Source: CAWDDA01 sp963813345 (GTDB lineage: Bacteria; Acidobacteriota; Blastocatellia; RBC074). From it: a DNA stretch of 64,000 nt. Positions 9,859 to 17,846 of the stretch are shown one piece after another. The stretch lies in NCBI GenBank assembly GCA_963813345.1, contig CAWEYR010000019.1, positions 182,891 through 246,890 on the forward strand, in the 5' to 3' direction. The notes under the pieces are model-generated. The model searched no databases, was not told the origin of the DNA, and saw nothing but the letters and a program-made list of their open reading frames with translations. Numbering within the stretch: position 1 is the stretch's first letter; each line of letters starts with the position of its first letter. A program made the translations under genes and the position numbers.

Positions 9859-11249
9859 ACAGACTCAGCAGAGGATCGAGGCGATTGCTGTGTTGCCATT
9901 TGCTGAATGGCACCGGTGATGCAAACCTGGACTATCTTGCTGATGGCATCACTGAAAGCCTGATAAACAGCCTTTCGCATCTCTCGCAGACGCGTGTCGT
10001 CGCGCGTACGACATCCTTCAGGTATCGCGGCGCCGAAGCCGATCCGGCGAAGGTTGGCCAGCAGCTGAATGTGCAGGCAATTCTGACGGGCCGTGTTGAG
10101 CAGCGCGGAGATGATCTGATCATACAGGCCGATCTGGTCGATGTTCGGGGGGGATCGCAGCTGTGGGGCGACAAGTACAATCGAAAACTCTCCGACATTC
10201 TTGCGATTCAATCGCAGATAGCTCGCGAAATCACCGATCGTTTGCGGCTGAAGCTGACGAGCGAGGAACAGACGTTGCTCGGTAAACAGCATACAGAGAA
10301 TGTCGATGCCTACCAGCACTATCTTCGCGGGCGATTCTACTGGAACAAACGGACTTCCGCCTCGGTCAGAAAGGCGGTCGAGCACTATGACCTCGCGATC
10401 GCCGCAGACCCGGCCTATGCACTCGCCTTTGCGGGTATTGCGGACGCTTATGCCGTCTGGCCCGATGATTCACTCTCACGCAGGGAAACGGCTCGCAAGG
10501 TAAAAGAAGCAGCACTCAAGGCGCTCAGTCTTGACGAGCGGCTTGCCGAAGCACATACGTCGCTTGCCTTCGCGCGAATGATCGAGGACCGGGACCTCCA
10601 GGGAGCTGAGAGCTCGTTCAAGCGGAGCATCGAGCTCAACCCGAACTATCCTACTGCCCATCACTGGTACGCCTACGATCTGGTTGCTCAGGGAAGGATA
10701 GACGAGGCTCTAAATTCTATTCGTCGCGCACAGGAACTGGATCCGGTATCTCTGAGCATCAATGCCGACGTCGGCGAGTTCTATTTCTTTGCGCGCAAGT
10801 TTGCTGAGGCAGCAGCACAATGCCGGAAGACGCTCGAGCTCGATTCAAGCTTTATCCCGGCGCATCAAAACCTCGGTCTTGCGCTTGCCCATGAAGGACG
10901 GAAGGACGAAGCGATTACGGAGCTCAGAAATGCTGTTGAGCTTTCGAACCGGAATACCTATGTGACGGCACTTCTTGGATATGTCCTCGCTTTTTCGGGT
11001 AGGGAGAGCGACGCTCGCGCGATTATCGAGGAGCTCAGGACCGTCTCTTCGGCCAGGTATGTGTCTCCCTTTCATCTCGCACTGGTGCACGCCCAGCTCG
11101 GCGAATCCAGCCGGGCCTTCGAGCTGCTCGAACGGGCAAATAACGAAAGAGTCTTCTCGATGCTTCTTGTAAGAGTCGATCCGCGTCTTGACCAGCTTCG
11201 GAAAGACGGGCGTTTTGAAACTCTCCTCATCCGGGCCACGAACCCTTAA
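9840..11249 (+). CDS. TolB/FlgO-like domain plus TPR, continuation of the regulator
   Basis: C-terminal part of the SARP-type regulator separated by frame breaks near 9800 and 9895. Between them the middle frame encodes a transmembrane helix (LVVLAVLAAGLVYF) and IAVLPFA, the usual opening of the TolB/FlgO-like domain. The present frame continues DANLDYLADGITESLINSLS and LNVQAILTGRVEQRG, then at least six TPR-like helical pairs (AFAGIADAYAVWP, NPNYPTAHHWYAYDL, FIPAHQNLGLALAHEG). The same TolB-like/TPR module is attached to Ser/Thr kinases at 56819-59298 and 61483-63918, so it is a shared output or sensing module. The 5' boundary given is the first alternative start and has no ribosome-binding site; it should be read as joined to the upstream gene. 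Confidence 0.75.
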   Translation: MSTSSVNRLSRGSRRLLCCHLLNGTGDANLDYLADGITESLINSLSHLSQTRVVARTTSFRYRGAEADPAKVGQQLNVQAILTGRVEQRGDDLIIQADLVDVRGGSQLWGDKYNRKLSDILAIQSQIAREITDRLRLKLTSEEQTLLGKQHTENVDAYQHYLRGRFYWNKRTSASVRKAVEHYDLAIAADPAYALAFAGIADAYAVWPDDSLSRRETARKVKEAALKALSLDERLAEAHTSLAFARMIEDRDLQGAESSFKRSIELNPNYPTAHHWYAYDLVAQGRIDEALNSIRRAQELDPVSLSINADVGEFYFFARKFAEAAAQCRKTLELDSSFIPAHQNLGLALAHEGRKDEAITELRNAVELSNRNTYVTALLGYVLAFSGRESDARAIIEELRTVSSARYVSPFHLALVHAQLGESSRAFELLERANNERVFSMLLVRVDPRLDQLRKDGRFETLLIRATNP

Positions 11250-11310
11250 GAAAAAAATCTTCAGCCCGACATGCGACTATAACCTCTGTCAGATCAGTAG
11301 CTTCACATTT

Positions 11311-11376
11311 CTGGAATGAATCTGGAACCCGTCTGGAACCTGGAAGTAAGCCGCCGGGAACCGCGCCGGAATCAGC
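11311..11376 (+). promoter_or_regulatory. 11-bp phased CTGGAA repeat array
   Basis: Six consecutive 11-bp units starting at 11311, 11322, 11333, 11344, 11355 and 11366. Five begin CTGGAA or a one-base variant (CTGGAA three times, CGGGAA, CCGGAA); the unit at 11344 is degenerate. The array ends 85 bp before the ECF sigma ATG. Eleven-bp direct-repeat spacing is the established arrangement for OmpR/PhoB and SARP winged-helix binding sites. The regulator just upstream is a candidate binder by inference. GGAAC is also an ECF -35-like element, so autoregulation by the sigma factor is an alternative. Confidence 0.55.
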
Positions 11377-11461
11377 AAAGACTATACGAGATTTCATTCA
11401 ACCGGATTGTCCGGATTTGGTGATCGGTTGGAAATCATATCCCCAAAGGAGATTCACTGGC

Positions 11462-12112
11462 ATGTCGACAGCAGTAGCAATTCCGACAATCTCGTTTCCC
11501 CACGTACTGGCATCCGGAAACCATGCCGAAGCTGAACCGGCAATTGCACAGGAGAGATCAAGAAAGCTTGTTGAAATGATTGAACATCTTGCAAACGGCG
11601 ATGAGCGAGCAATGGCCGAGCTGTACGATCAAACAAATCGTCTCGTCTTTTCGCTTGCGTTTCGCATTTTGAACGACAAGGCCGCGGCTGAAGAAGTAAC
11701 ACTCGACGTTTTTCTTCAGGTCTGGCGCCAGGCCGGCAGTTTCAGCGTGTCAAGAGGTACGCCACTGGCCTGGTTGATGACGATCACGCGGACGCGTGCG
11801 ATTGACCGGCTGCGCAGTTCGGCGCGTGGCTGGCGCGCAAACGAAAGTCTTGACGAGGTGGGAGATATTCCGGCCAGAGTCGAGAGTCCGGAGGAAGCTT
11901 CGTTGATTCGGGAGCGGCGAAGTGTGGTCAGAGCGGCGCTTTCAGAACTTTCGGCTGAACACAGAGTCCTCATCGAAACGGCCTACTTTGAAGGAATGAG
12001 CCACACCGAAATTGCAGCGAAGTTCAATCTTCCACTGGGAACGGTAAAGACCCGCATCAGGGCGGGGATGAGTACGCTACGAGGAATGTTGAGCATGGAG
12101 TTCAAGCTTTAG
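11462..12112 (+). CDS. ECF RNA polymerase sigma factor (RpoE/SigK type)
   Basis: Extracytoplasmic-function sigma factor of 216 residues. Region 2 spans ~48-115 (ELYDQTNRLVFSLAFRILND, then EEVTLDVFLQVWRQAGSF and the -10-recognising TPLAWLMTITRTRAIDRLR); region 4 spans ~150-205 (LIETAYFEGMSHTEIAAKFNLPLGTVKTRI). ATG 11462 is chosen because AAAGGAG lies ~8 bases upstream; an in-frame TTG at 11417 lacks one. No anti-sigma gene follows (the next genes are on the other strand), so control may be transcriptional through the phased array at 11311-11376. The last residues MEFKL and the TAG stop come from a dispersed repeat element. Confidence 0.88.
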   Translation: MSTAVAIPTISFPHVLASGNHAEAEPAIAQERSRKLVEMIEHLANGDERAMAELYDQTNRLVFSLAFRILNDKAAAEEVTLDVFLQVWRQAGSFSVSRGTPLAWLMTITRTRAIDRLRSSARGWRANESLDEVGDIPARVESPEEASLIRERRSVVRAALSELSAEHRVLIETAYFEGMSHTEIAAKFNLPLGTVKTRIRAGMSTLRGMLSMEFKL

Positions 12113-12130
12113 CCGCCAACTCGCGCCGAA

Positions 12131-12214
12131 TTTGGAGTGCGGCGGCTTGGCGCCGCTTTAGTCTCCCGAGGATCTGGCGGAGACTAAAGCGGCGCCAAGC
12201 CGCCGCACTCCAAA
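12131..12214. repeat. perfect 36-bp inverted repeat, TTTGGAGTGCGGCGG family
   Basis: Arms 12131-12166 and 12179-12214 are exact reverse complements around a 12-bp loop. The left arm read from the minus strand is the 3' tail of folA, giving LECGGLAPL and the stop TAG from CTTTAG. A slightly diverged copy is at 15960-16050. It lies between the convergent sigma-factor and folA genes. Confidence 0.92.
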
Positions 12215-12717
12215 TGGCCGCTGCATACCTTTGCGCTCAAGAGTTTGAACGTGTAGTCAAATCCGTTCTTTTCGTCCCGGGTGAACGACTGGCTGCCTTT
12301 TTCTTCCCATCTTCGTGGGTCGATCTCGGGAAAGAAGGTGTCAGCCTGGAACTCGCCGTCGACGAGCGTGAGATATATGCGATCCGCAATCGGCAGAGCC
12401 TGCGCGTAGACATCGGCGCCGCCTCCGATGAAAGCTTCGCCGTCGTCGTGGTTGCGGGCGATCGAGAGCGCCGCGCCAAGCGAATGGGTGACTGCAGCCC
12501 CGGGCACGGCGAGATCGCGATCGTGTGTCAGGATGACGAGCTGTCGTCCGGAAAGTAGCCTGCCGATCGATTCCCAGGTCCGGCGCCCGACAATAAGGTG
12601 ATGCCCCATCGTCAGCTCACGAAAACGCTTGAGGTCCGCAGGAAGGCGCCACGGAAGCTTGTTCTCATAGCCAATGCCGCGCCGCCGATCCATAGCGACG
12701 ATCAACGAGACGATCAA
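12184..12717 (-). CDS. folA: dihydrofolate reductase
   Basis: Reduces dihydrofolate to tetrahydrofolate with NADPH, in the cytoplasm. The 177-residue frame opens MIVSLIVAMDRRRGIGYENKLPW (the GIG..N.LPW substrate loop), followed by the substrate-site LPADLKRFRELTMGHHLIVGRRTWESIGR, and FIGGGADVYAQAL for NADPH binding. The true family sequence ends near DYTFKLLSA; the last ~13 residues are translated from the palindrome 12131-12214, which also provides the stop. Its start overlaps the thyA stop by 4 bp, so thyA-folA form one transcriptional unit: thymidylate synthase makes the dihydrofolate this enzyme recycles. Confidence 0.93.
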   Translation of the reverse strand: MIVSLIVAMDRRRGIGYENKLPWRLPADLKRFRELTMGHHLIVGRRTWESIGRLLSGRQLVILTHDRDLAVPGAAVTHSLGAALSIARNHDDGEAFIGGGADVYAQALPIADRIYLTLVDGEFQADTFFPEIDPRRWEEKGSQSFTRDEKNGFDYTFKLLSAKVCSGHLECGGLAPL

Positions 12718-13509
12718 ATCGACACCTGCGCTTTGATGTGAGGATGTGACTGGTACCCGATCAATTCGAAATCCGAATAGTCAAATTCGAAGATCGATTT
12801 CACGCGCGGATTTATCTGCATACGCGGAAGCGGAAGCGGATTCCGTTCGAGCTGAATCTTCGCCTGCTCGATATGGTTTACGTACAGATGGACGTCACCG
12901 AAAGTGTGAATAAAGTCACCTGGCTGAAGGTCCGTGACCTGCGCGATCATCATGGTCAACAGCGCGTACGAGGCAATGTTGAATGGCACGCCGAGAAAGA
13001 CGTCTGCTGACCGCTGATACAATTGACAGGAAAGCCGGCCTCCCGAAACGTAGAACTGAAAGAGCGCGTGACAAGGTGGCAGAGCCATCTGGTCAATCTC
13101 GGCTACGTTCCATGCGCTGACAATGAGGCGTCGCGAATCGGGGGAGCGCTTGATAGCTTCAATCGTATTGCTGATCTGATCTATGACTTTTCCGTCTGGT
13201 GCGCGCCAGCTTCTCCACTGCGCGCCGTACACTGGGCCAAGTTCACCGGCCGGGATCGGCCCAGTCATCCCAGATCGTCACGCCATGTTCTTTCAGGTAA
13301 TTTACGTTCGTGTCGCCTCGAAGAAACCACAGCAATTCATAGATGATCGATTTGAGATGCAGCTTCTTGGTCGTAAGCAGTGGAAAGCCGGATTGAAGAT
13401 CAAACCGCATCTGGTAGCCGAAGACCGAAATTGTGCCAGTGCCGGTTCGATCGCTCTTCTGCGCGCCGTGCTCGAGCACATGGCGCATCAGATCAAGGTA
13501 TTGCTGCAT
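12714..13509 (-). CDS. thyA: thymidylate synthase, one frameshift
   Basis: Converts dUMP and methylene-tetrahydrofolate to dTMP. The N-terminal part reads MQQYLDLMRHVLEHGAQKSDRTGTGT...FPLLTTKKLHLKSIIYELLWFLRG...TIWDDWAD; the frame then breaks near 13250, and the second part resumes GELGPVYGAQWRSW with the catalytic cysteine in ALPPCHALFQFYV and the dUMP-binding QRSADVFLGVPFNIASYA. Joined length is ~264 residues, the same as E. coli ThyA. The start is the Met aligning with the family N-terminus, 13 codons inside the longest open frame. Because the sequence is otherwise perfect and dTMP synthesis essential, the single-base break is probably a sequence error, not gene death. Confidence 0.9.
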
Positions 13510-13547
13510 GGCGAGAATATAGCATGTCTGGAGTCGCGCAATGCCCA

Positions 13548-13680
13548 CGCTGGGAGCGCCGGTCTCCGACCGGCAACGAGCCGCGAAGCGTGCGAGTCTT
13601 CAGCACAAGGACTCTCCACGACTCGCACGCTTCGCGGCTCGCCACAAGCTAAAGCTTGAACTCAAACTCCCTGACCCCTC
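13548..13680. repeat. composite repeat: GCCGCGAAGCGTGCGAG palindrome plus half of the EFKL repeat
   Basis: Second copy of the palindrome at 6534-6649 (arms ACGAGCCGCGAAGCGTGCGAG / CTCGCACGCTTCGCGGCTCG), followed directly by one arm of the AGCTAAAGCTTGAACTC repeat and a CCCTGACCCC block. It lies upstream of thyA and about 110 bp before glgP. Confidence 0.82.
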
Positions 13681-13790
13681 TTCCTTGCGCTCCCCGCCGT
13701 GTTTGGGTAAAGTTTCGCTTGCGCCTGGGTCTGACGACGTCGGTCGGCCAGGCGAAATTCATTTTATAGCCCTGTTTTCATATACAAGAC

Positions 13791-15950
13791 ATGTCTGAAT
13801 TAGTTACTGCGGACCTTCAATTGCCCGCAAGGATCAGCCGCCTCTCAGAGCTAGCCAACAACCTTTGGTGGAGTTGGCACGCTGAGGCAGGTTGGCTCTT
13901 CGAGTACATCGATCCGAAGCTGTGGGACCTCACCAATCACAATCCGGTTCAGCTCCTGAGGCAGGTCGCTCCGGCAAAGCTTGAGCTGGCAGCCAACGAT
14001 CCCGTCTTTTTGCGCCGCTACGACGGTGTACTCATGACGTTTGCCCGGCATCTTCAGGGACACGACACCTGGTTCACAGCGAAATACCCCAAGCTGGCAA
14101 GCCACACTATTGCGTACTTCTCGGCGGAGTTTGGCCTGCACAGCTCTCTTCCCATCTATTCCGGTGGCCTCGGCATTCTCGCCGGGGATCATTGCAAGGA
14201 ATCGAGCGATCTCGGCCTGCCACTGGTCGGTATAGGTTTTGTCTATCCTCAAGGTTACTTTCACCAGCGGATTTCGGCCGATGGCCGTCAGGACGAACAC
14301 TACGAGCATTTCGACTACAAGGCAGCTCCGATGGAGCCTCTTTTGACTCGCGACACGGAGCTGGGTTTGCTTCCTTTGCAGATCAATGAGCGGGTGATAC
14401 ACATTGCTGTCTGGCGTGTGCGTCTATCTTCGATATCGCTCTTCCTGCTGGACACTGATGTCGAGGAGAACGAGCCCTGGGACCGCGAGCTTTCGGCGCG
14501 CCTATACGGCGGCGATCGGGAGACGCGAATCCGACAGGAGATAGTGCTCGGAATTGGCGGCGTACGGATGCTCGAGCGCCTGGGAATACGCCCTGCGGTC
14601 TTCCATGCAAATGAAGGTCACGCAGCGTTCATGATGCTCGAGAGGATTCGCATTCTGGTTCAGGGAGGGATGACTTTCAGCGAGGCGGCAGAACTGGCTC
14701 GCGAAACGACCGTGTTTACGACTCACACGCCTGTTCCTGCGGGACACGATACTTTTTCGTTTCAACTTGTCGAAAAGCATTTTGACGGATACTGGCAGAC
14801 ACTCGGTCTGGATCGCGAGCAGTTTCTTTCGCTCGGCGGTCATTCCGATGGTTACGGCGGCGCGAACTTCAATATGACTGCGCTCGCGCTCAGGCTTGCT
14901 GGTTATCGAAACGCAGTCAGTCAGGTACACGCGCGCGTCTCGCGGCAGATGTGGAATTCACTCTGGCCCGATGTTACGGAGGATGAAGTTCCCATTACGT
15001 ATGTCACCAACGGTGTACATGCCCCTTCATGGGTAGCGCCTGAGATTGATCGGCTCTTCTCAAAGTATCTGGGGCGCGACTGGTTGAATGATCATGACAA
15101 TCCCACGCGCTGGGAGAAGGTCGAGGAGATACCATCACGCGAGCTCTGGTTCGTACATACGCAACTCAAACGTCATCTTTTCCAGTTTATCCGTGAACGG
15201 GCACGGCGCGGATGGATGGCCGAAGGGCGTGGCCCTATGCACGTGCTGACAGCCGGCACGCTGCTGAGTCCTGACGCACTCACGATTGGATTTGCAAGAA
15301 GATTTGCGACCTACAAGCGCGCTCTCCTGATCTTCCACGATATGGAACGGCTCAAGCGCATTCTCCATAACGAATGGAAACCTCTTCAGATTATTTTCGC
15401 AGGCAAGGCGCATCCGGCTGACAGTCCGGGACGCAATCTGATCGAGCGCATCAATGAGCTCGCTCGCAAGCACGATATGGGCGGGCGAATCGCTTTTGTC
15501 GAGGACTATGACCTGCACGTGGCCAAGGTCTTTTACCGCGGCGTCGATGTATGGATGAACAATCCTCGCCCGCCGCTCGAAGCAAGCGGGACAAGCGGCC
15601 AGAAAGCAGCGCTCAATGGTGTTCCACATCTGAGTGTGCTCGACGGCTGGTGGTACGAGGGATATCACGGAACAAACGGATGGGCGATCAATCCTCCCCT
15701 GAGCGACGATGCAAAGGAGGAGGAGCGCGATGCCGCGGACGCCGAGGAAATCTACCGTGTGCTCGAAGAAGAGATTGTACCGCTCTATTATGATCGGGAT
15801 ACGGACGGAGTCCCGCGGAGGTGGGTACAGGTAGTCAAGGAGGCAATCCGATACTCTGCTCCCGCCTATTGCGCGAGGCGAATGGTGAAAGAGTATGCCG
15901 AGCGGATGTATGTCCCGGCAATGAGGGCAGCGGAGACGAAGACGGTGTGA
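13791..15950 (+). CDS. glgP: alpha-glucan phosphorylase
   Basis: Glycogen/maltodextrin phosphorylase releasing glucose-1-phosphate, cytoplasmic, 719 residues. It belongs to the short bacterial branch with an N-terminal DUF3417 region (ISRLSELANNLWWSWHAEAGWLF). Active-site landmarks are FSAEFGLHSSLPIYSGGLGILAGDH (~110-135), HANEGHAAFM, TTHTPVPAGHDTF, the phosphate/substrate region TYVTNGVHAPSW, and the pyridoxal-phosphate lysine in GTSGQKAALNG (~605). No frame breaks. No other glycogen gene is adjacent. No convincing ribosome-binding site precedes the ATG. A stop-proximal palindrome begins 10 bp after the gene. Confidence 0.93.
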   Translation: MSELVTADLQLPARISRLSELANNLWWSWHAEAGWLFEYIDPKLWDLTNHNPVQLLRQVAPAKLELAANDPVFLRRYDGVLMTFARHLQGHDTWFTAKYPKLASHTIAYFSAEFGLHSSLPIYSGGLGILAGDHCKESSDLGLPLVGIGFVYPQGYFHQRISADGRQDEHYEHFDYKAAPMEPLLTRDTELGLLPLQINERVIHIAVWRVRLSSISLFLLDTDVEENEPWDRELSARLYGGDRETRIRQEIVLGIGGVRMLERLGIRPAVFHANEGHAAFMMLERIRILVQGGMTFSEAAELARETTVFTTHTPVPAGHDTFSFQLVEKHFDGYWQTLGLDREQFLSLGGHSDGYGGANFNMTALALRLAGYRNAVSQVHARVSRQMWNSLWPDVTEDEVPITYVTNGVHAPSWVAPEIDRLFSKYLGRDWLNDHDNPTRWEKVEEIPSRELWFVHTQLKRHLFQFIRERARRGWMAEGRGPMHVLTAGTLLSPDALTIGFARRFATYKRALLIFHDMERLKRILHNEWKPLQIIFAGKAHPADSPGRNLIERINELARKHDMGGRIAFVEDYDLHVAKVFYRGVDVWMNNPRPPLEASGTSGQKAALNGVPHLSVLDGWWYEGYHGTNGWAINPPLSDDAKEEERDAADAEEIYRVLEEEIVPLYYDRDTDGVPRRWVQVVKEAIRYSAPAYCARRMVKEYAERMYVPAMRAAETKTV

Positions 15951-15959
15951 GGCAGTCGT

Positions 15960-16050
15960 TTTGGAGTGCGGCGACTTGGCGCCGCTTTAGTCTCCCGCTG
16001 AGTGATCCGATCGGGACACTAAAGCGGCGCCAAGCTCGCCGCACTCCAAA
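15960..16050. repeat. inverted repeat, TTTGGAGTGCGGCGG family
   Basis: Diverged sister of 12131-12214: outer arms TTTGGAGTGCGGCGACTTGG / CCAAGCTCGCCGCACTCCAAA with inner GCGCCGCTTTAGT / ACTAAAGCGGCGC. It sits between the convergent glgP and small secreted protein genes; it may work as a two-way terminator. Confidence 0.88.
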
Positions 16051-16070
16051 TTCAGAACGTGGGCAACTTT

Positions 16071-16451
16071 TCAGGGGAGCTCGGTGATACTTGATACTGC
16101 AAGCTTGTTATCGGCAAGTTTGCCATCAACCTTGAACTTTGCACCGGCATCTTTCTTGGAGGCTTCGAGTTTAGCCTTGGCCATCTCATTTCCTTTGGCA
16201 TCGAACTCATAATACTTGCCATCGGCAAAGACGCCGTAACCGCTTGCCGCACAGCCATCTGAAAGTGCGCAACCTTTCTTATGGTCTGCAGCCGCCTTCG
16301 AAACATCAGCCGCCTTGCTGACGCGCGCTGAGCACTGCTTATCGACGATGTTGCCGGTGAGGCTGACACCCTTATCCTGGGCGGTAGCCAACACTACAAG
16401 ACTAACCAAAAGTGCAGAAACAGCAGTCGACACAAAGAGCTTTCTAAGCAT
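16071..16451 (-). CDS. small secreted protein of unknown function
   Basis: 126 residues with a clear signal peptide (MLRKLFVSTAVSALLVSLVVLATAQ). The mature part is short and hydrophilic, with two cysteines (KQCSAR, GCALSDGCAASGYGVF) and repeated Lys/Ala/Asp. The pattern VSLTGNIVDKQCSA...CALSDGCAASGYGVFADGKYYEFDAKGN resembles small periplasmic acidobacterial proteins, but I cannot assign a family. The start is supported by AAAGGAA 8 bases upstream. It is the last gene before the palindrome 15960-16050 and appears monocistronic. Confidence 0.7.
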   Translation of the reverse strand: MLRKLFVSTAVSALLVSLVVLATAQDKGVSLTGNIVDKQCSARVSKAADVSKAAADHKKGCALSDGCAASGYGVFADGKYYEFDAKGNEMAKAKLEASKKDAGAKFKVDGKLADNKLAVSSITELP

Positions 16452-16545
16452 CTTTATTTCCTTTCTTTCTTTGTTTCCCTGGCCTGAAGACTCCTACGCG
16501 AAAAGCATCACAGATTATAACACCGCCGCGATGACTGTTCGCAAA

Positions 16546-16592
16546 CAAAAAAAGAGCAACCGATTTCCAATGAGGAAGGGCTGCTCTTTTAG
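16546..16592 (-). terminator. Rho-independent terminator
   Basis: On the minus strand a stem AAAAGAGCAGCC / GGTTGCTCTTTT is followed by a run of seven T, a textbook intrinsic terminator 30-75 bp downstream of the 85-residue gene at 16621-16878. It also separates that gene from the secreted protein. Confidence 0.85.
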
Positions 16593-16620
16593 ATAGAACA
16601 AATAAAACTGAGGATAACTG

Positions 16621-16878
16621 CTACAAAGCCCTGGGGCTGCGATATTGTTCGTAACGGCGCGTCGGTTCATACTTATTGCCCGACGAATGTTCTTTTTGCG
16701 GAGGGCCTTCGAGGCGAACTATTTCGATCGCTTCCTGATAAACCCTCTCGAGATTTTCCGGCTGGAATCCGTTCAGACGGCAGGCGCGAATATGAGCTCT
16801 CACAATCTCTTCCACCGCGTCCCGTCCCGTATCGTCCAGCTCTTGAAGCGCACGTAGTGCCTGTGCTGATAGCTTCAT
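16621..16878 (-). CDS. small helical protein of unknown function
   Basis: 85 residues starting at the Met eight codons inside the longest frame (MKLSAQALRALQELDDTG). Predicted mostly alpha-helical and charged, with no signal peptide or membrane segment; the body ALRALQELDDTGRDAVEEIVRAHIRACRLNGF suggests a small regulatory or scaffold protein. It has its own intrinsic terminator (16546-16592) and is divergent from mqnA, 150 bp away. I recognise no family. Confidence 0.6.
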   Translation of the reverse strand: MKLSAQALRALQELDDTGRDAVEEIVRAHIRACRLNGFQPENLERVYQEAIEIVRLEGPPQKEHSSGNKYEPTRRYEQYRSPRAL

Positions 16879-17030
16879 AATTAGATGACCAACCTTTCGC
16901 AAGATGATACTGTCCCCTAATATGCCGATGAATCCAGCATGTGAGGAAGGATTAACTGGAGTTTATCATAAATCCTGATGACTTCCACAATTATTTTTGG
17001 TGAACCTTAATTACTGATAATACTACCTTT

Positions 17031-17846
17031 ATGAGAATTGCCGCCTCCACTTATTTGAATTCTGCCCCCCTCGTCTACAGCTTTGCGAAGGGTGCCAAAA
17101 CGACACACGCCACCTTTCTCGGAGACACCGCTCCGGCGGCATGTTCCCGCATGCTCGAACGCGGCGAATGTGACGTCGCCCTGATCCCGGTAATCGAATT
17201 GCTGAGAATCCCGGATCTTATTGTTATTCCTGATATTGCGGTCGCTTCGAAATACCGCGTCCGGAGCGTGATTCTGGCCTCAAAAGTCCCGATCGAGCGC
17301 GCTCGCAGAGTCGCCCTCGACGCTTCCTCCCGAACGTCGCAGACTCTGGTCCAGATCCTCTTTAAACACCGTTACTTGGCCAGTCCAGACCTGGTTGAAC
17401 GCGTTCCGGACGTCGCGTCCGGCTGCCGTAATATGCTCGACGATTGCGACGCGGCACTCATCATTGGCGACCCGGCCATGAAGTTCGCCACCTCGGCGGC
17501 TGACCGACAGTGGCGTGTTTACGATCTCGCAGAGGAGTGGAGGTCGATGACAGGGCTTCCGTTCGTTTTCGCCGTCTGGGCAACTCGCGACGGTCAAATC
17601 GCACGTTCAAAAGCATTTCTCGAAGCAAAAGCTGAAGGTTTGGCCCATTGCAAAGAGATTGCGGCCGAGTTCTCTCGCCATCTCGAATTACCTGAACCCG
17701 AACTTCTCGACTATCTCCTCCACAGCGTCAATTACGACCTCGACTCTGAGAATGTGGCGGGTATGGAACGCTTCTTTGAACTCGCCGGAAGCGCCGCTCT
17801 CCAGGATTATGCGCTCACCGAACAAAGTCCCGAATCGCCGCGTTGA
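17031..17846 (+). CDS. mqnA: chorismate dehydratase of the futalosine menaquinone pathway
   Basis: MqnA converts chorismate to 3-enolpyruvylbenzoate, the first step of the futalosine route to menaquinone. The 271-residue protein opens IAASTYLNSAPLVYSF, keeps the motif ECDVALIPVIELLR (here GECDVALIPVIE), and has DCDAALIIGDPAM in the second lobe, all standard for the family. No signal peptide, so cytoplasmic. The 5' region is AT-rich with a TAATAC-like -10 element but no certain -35. Its 3' end overlaps the convergent hydrolase by 32 bp. menG at 25835 would act last in the same pathway; the intermediate mqn genes are not in this window. Confidence 0.9.
   Translation: MRIAASTYLNSAPLVYSFAKGAKTTHATFLGDTAPAACSRMLERGECDVALIPVIELLRIPDLIVIPDIAVASKYRVRSVILASKVPIERARRVALDASSRTSQTLVQILFKHRYLASPDLVERVPDVASGCRNMLDDCDAALIIGDPAMKFATSAADRQWRVYDLAEEWRSMTGLPFVFAVWATRDGQIARSKAFLEAKAEGLAHCKEIAAEFSRHLELPEPELLDYLLHSVNYDLDSENVAGMERFFELAGSAALQDYALTEQSPESPR

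Noticed and set aside
13183..13659. Plus-strand frame of 158 residues over thyA
   Set aside because: Shadow of the thymidylate synthase gene and the adjacent palindrome; no independent support.
16546..16592. Terminator of the plus-strand DNA
   Set aside because: The T-tract follows the stem only on the minus strand, so it serves the minus-strand gene.
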